Below, in pieces: positions 63,462-64,000 of a stretch of DNA of 64,000 nucleotides (positions are counted from its first letter, which is position 1; each line of letters begins with the position of its first letter). This DNA is from Ascarosepion bandense (taxonomy: Eukaryota > Mollusca > Cephalopoda > Sepiida > Sepiidae), in contig JBBBDQ010000352.1 in the NCBI GenBank assembly GCA_037127315.1, positions 1,300,001 through 1,364,000 of the forward strand. Reading direction: 5' to 3'. A model generated the notes under the pieces. That model made no database searches. It was not told the DNA's origin and saw only the letters and a list, made by a program, of their open reading frames with translations. A program made the position numbers and the translations under genes.

Positions 63462-63776
63462 ATGTTTGTATGCACAAAAGAGTTCAAGGATGTTTGTATG
63501 CACAAAAGAGTTCAAGGATGTTTGTATGCACAAAAGAGTTCAAGGATGTTTGTATGCACAAAAGAGTTCAAGGATGTTTGTATGCAGCAAAAGGAGTTCA
63601 AAAGGAGTTCAAGGATGTTTGTATGCACAAAAGAGTTCAAGGATGTTTGTATGCACAAAAGAGTTCAAGGATGTTTGTATGCACAAAAGGATGTTTGTAT
63701 GCAAAAGGAGTTCAAGGATGTTTGTATGCACAAAAGAGTTCAAGGATGTTTGTATGCACAAAAGAGTTCAAGGTCA
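63462..63776. repeat. 28-bp minisatellite, about eleven units
   Basis: The unit 'atgtttgtatgcacaaaaga' plus 'gttcaagg' is nearly perfect, with two shortened and one altered unit (63574-63610, 63680-63710). As 28 is not a multiple of 3 and the unit has no stop, all three plus frames stay open through it. Confidence 0.93.
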
Positions 63777-63892
63777 ATCTCTGCAGTGTGGCTTCACTCA
63801 GCAAATTTAAGTTCATTACCATAGTAACTGTCCCCAAAACATTTTCATCAGACCTGGTAATACAAATAATTCATCTTTTGCACTGAGTATTC

Positions 63893-64000
63893 ATATCTCT
63901 TTTTTCCACCCACGTCTATTGAACAGGTGAAGAAGCTCATCCCTTGTTCCCTGTTTAGGATATGGTTTCCGGTTTTCTCTTTACCAATCTTCTCACTTTG
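63893..64000 (+). mobile_element. LINE-tailed SINE, cut by the window end
   Basis: 'ccacccacgtctattgaaca', 'ggtgaagaagctcatccctt' and 'tatggtttccggttttctct' match the body of the sense strand of this family. Confidence 0.7.

Noticed and set aside
63387..63886. Three overlapping open frames of 114-145 codons
   Set aside because: They are all produced by the 28-bp minisatellite read in three phases.

Overview
The window is AT-rich animal nuclear DNA. There is no bacterial or phage gene organisation, and no long open reading frame of the host. Its repeats are of kinds known from cephalopod molluscs: tRNA-derived SINEs, 5S-rRNA/tRNA composite SINEs, RTE-type and CR1/Jockey-type LINE 3' fragments, Penelope-like elements (PLEs), Tc1/mariner transposons, Helitron-like elements and many (TA)n tracts. 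An octopus-like genome is my best guess. That is an inference from repeat character, not from a gene identification.

One host gene can be supported. Seven short exons on the + strand (18315-18452, 28000-28060, 32285-32382, 38039-38074, 47528-47596, 49073-49247, 59466-59542) have AG/GT borders and mutually compatible phases. Joined, they give 654 nt, or 218 codons, without a stop. The protein is acidic and serine-rich first, then charged and coiled-coil-like, with a 13-residue repeat present four times. I do not recognise it. Neither the first nor the last exon is identified, so most of the window is intron, possibly with upstream flank in 1-18 kb.

Layout: 1-9.2 kb holds LINE and SINE fragments, a dead mariner with a SINE inside it, and tandem RTE remnants. 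9.2-9.9 kb is a block without recognised repeats. 10-17.7 kb has a hammerhead-bearing SINE, a 91/90-bp satellite, and the best CR1-like and RTE-like reverse-transcriptase remnants. 18.3-25.8 kb has exon 1, SINEs, a satellite made from a piece of RTE reverse transcriptase, and an array made from a CR1-like 3' end. 26-34 kb has 5S SINEs, two exons, promoter-like blocks and a TA-flanked inverted-repeat element. 34-44 kb has PLE remnants, Helitron-like copies, a LINE, a long-TIR element and hammerhead motifs. 44.3-47.35 kb is a large inverted repeat with a 288-bp solo LTR in each arm. 47.5-54 kb has two exons, composite SINEs and minisatellites. 54-59.4 kb has PLE GIY-YIG remnants, two Tc1-like elements and another hammerhead SINE. 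59.4-64 kb has the last recognised exon, a second promoter-like block, RTE remnants and a 28-bp minisatellite.

The most unusual features are the hammerhead-ribozyme SINEs, the inverted pair of solo LTRs, the transposon-derived satellites, and a three-copy composite repeat built as SINE-foldback-SINE. All calls come from reading the sequence. No alignment or database search was run, so boundaries are approximate unless a terminus is described.
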